This document shows, piece by piece, positions 56,369 to 60,000 of a stretch of DNA of 60,000 bases; position 1 is the stretch's first letter; every line of letters begins with the position of its first letter. Location of the stretch: NCBI GenBank assembly GCA_905221605.1, contig CAJNDS010000069.1:740001-800000 (forward strand), in the 5' to 3' direction. The position numbers were made by a program, and so were the translations under genes. The notes beneath the pieces were generated by a model. It was not told where the DNA came from. It saw nothing but the letters and a program-made list of their open reading frames with translations, and searched no databases. The stretch comes from Symbiodinium natans. Lineage: Eukaryota > Sar > Dinophyceae > Suessiales > Symbiodiniaceae.

Positions 56369-57077
56369 TTAGGGTTTGGGGTTTGGGGTTTGGGGTTTAG
56401 GTTTAGGGTTCAGGGTTTAGGGTTTAAGGATTCGGGTTTAAGGGATGTCCTTGGTTTCGGGTCTATTCGGGTTTAGGGCTTGGGGGTTCATTAGGGCTCA
56501 GTTCCCCAGAGGTGCGAGCTCGGTGGGCTGGAATGGATGGGAAAATCCTGGGCACTGCATTCTTTGAGCAACGGCCCGCTTGCGAACCAGCAAAAGCTCT
56601 AAAACTTAGGGCTGAGGGTTGAGGATGAGGGTTGAGCGTTTAGGGTTGACGGTTTAAGGTTTAGGGGCAATGCTTACTTTTGTTCTACCCTACTCAGCGT
56701 TTCACACCTTTCCGCCCAACCAGAACCGCTTAACCCTGACACCCCCACCCAACTAAACCCTCACCCAAGGGTTTATGCTCAGGGTCTAAGGCTTTTTGGG
56801 GGAGTTGCTTTTTGAAACACAAGTCGTGCACGGGATTACGGCCGGAACAAAACAGTTAAGAAGGGATTAAGTGGTAAGCGCAGACGTACTTTATGGGGGC
56901 GGAACTCTTTGGCTATTTTGTCCTTTCTGGAGGATGGGCACTTTCGGCATAGGCGGGTAGGGCTTATTCTCAAGGTCTCGAAAATATGTTCTGGTGAATA
57001 CGTAGCTGTTGGGTGGAATAAAGGTTCAGGGTTTCGGGTTTGGGGCTTGGGCTTCTCCAAGCAGGGCTCGAAGCGCT

Positions 57078-57187
57078 TCACGCTTCAGACACGCCCAGGA
57101 GGCGCTTTGCATTCACCCAGAGGCCCCAGGCCATCAGCCAGTAGAGCACCGTGTGAGCTGCGATGAAGGCCAGCCAGGGTGCGGCTC
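57078..57187 (-). CDS. Candidate last exon with a membrane segment
   Basis: After CAG|G the minus strand reads AAPWLAFIAAHTVLYWLMAW, then GLWVNAKRLLGVSEA and TGA. This is one hydrophobic helix followed by a short basic tail, as in the C-terminus of a small membrane protein. Both edges of the island are telomere-like repeats, with a long GTGTAGGGG array upstream in sense. The plus strand gives less convincing frames. No family was recognised. Confidence 0.42.
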
Positions 57188-57197
57188 CTGATTTTCG

Positions 57198-57385
57198 TCG
57201 GGGGTGTAGGGGGTGTAGGGGGTGTAGGGGGTTTAGGGGGTGTAGGGGGTGTAGGGGGTTTAGGGGGTTTAGGGGGTTTAGGGGGTTTAGGGGGTTTAGG
57301 GGGTTTAGGGGGTTTAGGGGGTGTAGGGGTGTAGGGGTGTAGGGGGTGTAGGGGGTTCAGGGGGTTTAGGGGTGCTGTAGGGGGT
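57198..57385 (+). repeat. GTGTAGGGG / TTTAGGGGG nonamer array
   Basis: Nine-base units alternate between GTGTAGGGG and TTTAGGGGG blocks. It lies just upstream, in sense, of the candidate exon at 57078-57187. Confidence 0.92.
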
Positions 57386-57479
57386 GCAGGGGGGTTACGG
57401 GGTACAGGGCTTTCATGGTTGCCTGGCGCCTACCTCACTTGGGGGACTGCGTTTTGTTTTTTCGAAAAGGAGCCCATAC

Positions 57480-58725
57480 AACTATCAATTTTACCCCCTA
57501 TATAAAACTTACTTACGATACATAGATAATATATATATATATACCGTTCGAATGAAATGGGGCCCCCATAGGCCCCACACTACACGCAAATCTCACTTCC
57601 ACAACGACAGTGCAAGACCCTGAACAAATAAACCCTAAGCCCAAAGCCTCAACCTTTCACCCTCAACCCGCAAACTAGTGGCTGTAAATCCCTCAACAGC
57701 ACTAAGACTAGGAGTAGTCTGGATTCTCAGCGGAAAAAGCTTAAAATCCAAACACCAAACACAAGAGGATGGACAAGAGTTAACAGAGAATGGACTTGAA
57801 TCTTTAACAACATACACCACCAAGCATTGATCTTCATGGATATCCATTCCAACAGCTAATTCCAGTATAGCTACATTCATCTTGACAATATGTAATGAGC
57901 AGCCCAGGATTCACTGACATGTCACCACACCATGAGCAATAAGCAAGCACATGACTCCAAGCAAAGATGATTCCACATCATCTAAGACTAAAGAGTATGA
58001 ATCTTAATTATACCTCCAAGGATTTTAATGTATGATCTACCCATATGAGTCTTTGAGCAAATTATTCTTTTAATTCAGAAGCAAGCATATGAAAGACAAA
58101 GAGATCTCCACCATTCCTGAAAGAATTAGAATTAAACGACAAAAGACTGAATGCTATAACTCCTTTCAACGATGAGAACTTTTATCTGTTGATCATAACA
58201 AGCTTATAATATACATATAATCTTGTGGAGCTGAACTCGTAGTATCCATGAAGCTGAACTAATATCCATTGAACTGAAATAGGTTCAAGCATTAAAACTC
58301 TTCAGATTAACTAACATCAACACTAAATCAAGACAATACCCCTCAGATTTATGTGAAGCTGAAATATCCATTCAGATTAACTAAAAACCAGGAGATATGC
58401 CTTGAAGATGAAGTCTAACTTTACCTTCAGATTAAGCAGCTGAAGTCTAATATCATGAAGATGACCACTAATTCATGAAGATGGACATGAACATGAGCCC
58501 AAATATCCCAGATATTTGTGAAGATGAAACCTTAAAACCATCAAGATATCGTGAAGATGGCCGACTTTTGGGGGAGAGAAACTCTTAAAAAAACGATGAA
58601 GATCGCCTCCAGGACGAGAAGATGGACTTTAAATCAAGCAGATGGCCTAAAATTGAAGGGAGATAAATGCATTTATTTAAGGCAAAATTAAGGCTGGCGT
58701 TTTCAAAAACAACTTTTCTTGTCGT
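57480..58725. other. AT-rich segment without telomere-like units
   Basis: About 1.2 kb, visibly richer in A and T than its surroundings. It has almost no TTTAGGG units beyond its first 150 bases, and many diverged GAAGATG and CAGATTAA motifs (58150-58640). No frame over about 80 codons and no family were recognised. It looks like a separate insertion or a decayed repeat. Confidence 0.55.
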
Positions 58726-58780
58726 AAAACTTCGGTAAATTAGTGCGTTCTACACGCAGAGAGCGCTAATACCGAAGTTT
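58726..58780. other. Imperfect hairpin
   Basis: AACTTCGGTAAATTAGTGCG pairs with CGCTAATACCGAAGTT across a 15-base loop, with two unpaired bases in one arm. It lies at the right edge of the AT-rich segment and could be an element end. Confidence 0.55.
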
Positions 58781-58844
58781 ACCGACAGAAATATTTTACT
58801 TCGAACATCCCCACCCTCTCTTGGTAGAGATACTCTGAGGTTGG

Positions 58845-59205
58845 GCACTCCAGGGACACTCTGGGCTGGGCACGGGGACAAGCTGGGGTTGGGCACTCCA
58901 GGCGCTGGGAGACTCTGGGGCTGGGCATTCCGGGGACATGGTTGAGGGAGACTTTGGGGTTGGGCACTCCAGAAAACTCCGGAATTAGACTCTGGGGTTG
59001 GGCACTCCAGGGAGACTGGGGCTGACATGCTCCAGGGAGACTCTGGGGTTGGGCCTCTGGGGTTGGGCACTCCAGGAGACTCTGGAATTAGGCTCTGGGG
59101 TTGGGCACTCCAGGGAGACTGGGGCTGGGCACTCCGGGGACACTCTGGTTGGGCAGTCCAGGGAGACTCTGGTCTGGGTTGGTCAGGTTTGGGGCTGGGC
59201 ACGCC
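58845..59205 (+). repeat. Minisatellite with GGTTGGGCACTCCAGGGAGA core
   Basis: About 12 diverged units of 20-30 bp sharing TGGGCACTCCAGG and GACTCTGGGG. A larger duplicated block (58975-59060 against 59085-59130) shows internal rearrangement. The frame with repeated Ser-Pro-Trp-Ser-Ala-Gln-Pro on the minus strand is probably not coding. Confidence 0.85.
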
Positions 59206-59450
59206 AGGGATGAGCGAGGAGTAGACCGGGCGAGGAGAAGAGTTGAGTTCAAAATGATGGCCTCTAAACGTGCGAAGATGGCCTCTAAACCTTGATTTTG
59301 GCGATGGCCGTGAGAAACTTTTGAGATTTTTTTGGGGAAAATGACCCTAAAATCTCAAATATGACTTGCCATTGTCTTAACTGCTTAATCGCGCACTATT
59401 TCGTAGGAATCCTCGAGCTTTAGTTCAGTCTGAAGACCAGTCAATGACCC

Positions 59451-59746
59451 CTATTCGGGGTCATCTCCCTCGAAATATGAAGAAGCCAGCGCGCCTGTCT
59501 GTGAGTCGTACGCTTGCAAGTAGATCAGCACCCAAGTGCCCAGACTTCGGAAGAGGAGGTGCCAGAAAAGGCCCTCCTCGAAGGCTTCTAGGTAGAGTTG
59601 CGGAAGAAGCTCTTTTAGGATTTAGGGTATCCGAAAACCTAAACTAAACCCTAAACCCTAAACCTCCAAAACCCCCAAAATCCCAGGCACTAGTGTCAGG
59701 AGCTTCGATGTTTTTGGATCCTGGCTGGCTTCGTGGTTTTCAGGTC
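59451..59746 (-). CDS. Candidate last two exons, unknown protein
   Basis: Exon 59746-59704 (DLKTTKPARIQKHR, AG|G acceptor, GC donor) joins in phase to an exon starting near 59611 and ending with TAG at 59451. The second exon reads LLPQLYLEAFEEGLFWHLLF, then WVLIYLQAYDSQTGALASSY and FEGDDPE. It has hydrophobic stretches and an acidic end. Its acceptor is AG|A rather than AG|G. The opposite strand also has an ATG-started Arg-rich frame, so the strand call is moderate. Confidence 0.4.
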
Positions 59747-60000
59747 CTTCGTCCCTAAACCCGAACCCCTACCTCCCATCGCCGTATAGGGTTCAGGGTT
59801 GAGGGGCTTCTAGGGTTTAAGGTTTCGGGTTTAAGGTTTAGGTCGAATTTAAGGGCTTTGGGTTTAAACATCATAAAAGACAACAGATGAGTCCAATTCA
59901 TTATCTATGTATGATGTAAACTAAATTAGGGCTTAGAGTGTAGGGATTTTGGGTTTGGGGAGGTTTGGGGCTCAAGGACCAACGAACCCATGGGCGGGGG

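Noticed and set aside
56490-56600. Minus-strand exon reading LLVRKRAVAQRMQCPGFSHP
   Set aside because: The plus strand has a better AG|G acceptor, a GC donor and the frame VRARWAGMDGKILGTAFFEQ. Neither was certain enough to list as a gene.
58750-59202. 150-codon Pro/Ser/Gln repeat protein on the minus strand
   Set aside because: The repeats follow the diverged minisatellite units, the unit length varies and no start or family is visible. Kept as a repeat only.

Overview
The window looks like nuclear DNA of a dinoflagellate, probably of the Symbiodinium/Suessiales kind. Three things point there. A 15-base perfect match to the 3' part of the dinoflagellate spliced leader lies at 8561-8575 (minus). 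A pentatricopeptide-repeat (PPR) gene has the SACxKxxxW repeat style common in these algae, and its introns all use GC donors and AG|G acceptors. Degenerate plant-type telomere heptamers (TTTAGGG/CCCTAAA) are scattered through almost the whole 60 kb. No bacterial operon, rRNA, tRNA or CRISPR array was recognised.

Four protein loci can be named or modelled with confidence, all on the minus strand: a decayed DUF4386-type membrane protein of bacterial aspect (33.2-33.8 kb), a two-exon secreted, probably GPI-anchored protein (35.0-36.0 kb), a four-exon PPR protein (37.3-39.4 kb) and an intronless BTB-BACK-propeller protein (51.5-53.2 kb). A fifth, acidic protein is reconstructed from small exons at 53.9-55.2 kb.

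Elsewhere the DNA alternates between short non-repetitive islands (40-250 bp) and arrays of telomere-like variants (TTTAGGG, TTAGGGC, TTTAGGC, TTTAGGCG, TTATAGGG, TTTTAGGGG, AAAACCCC and others). In the PPR gene the repeat phase of the protein fixes the splice sites exactly, and two of its three introns carry TTTAGGG arrays. I infer that many of the other islands are small exons and many of the arrays are intronic. Islands with good open frames are listed as candidate exons. Their strand is often uncertain because both strands are open.

Mobile-element signal is strong. An introner-like element fills the first PPR intron and the intron of the GPI-protein gene, and a third copy lies at 29.76-29.81 kb. 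The other two PPR introns share related 3' ends. Several small dispersed families, some with terminal inverted repeats, recur across the window. The best overall reading is a gene cluster colonised by intron-generating elements and telomere-like repeats, with at least one locus (8.5 kb) bearing the mark of passage through a spliced-leader mRNA.
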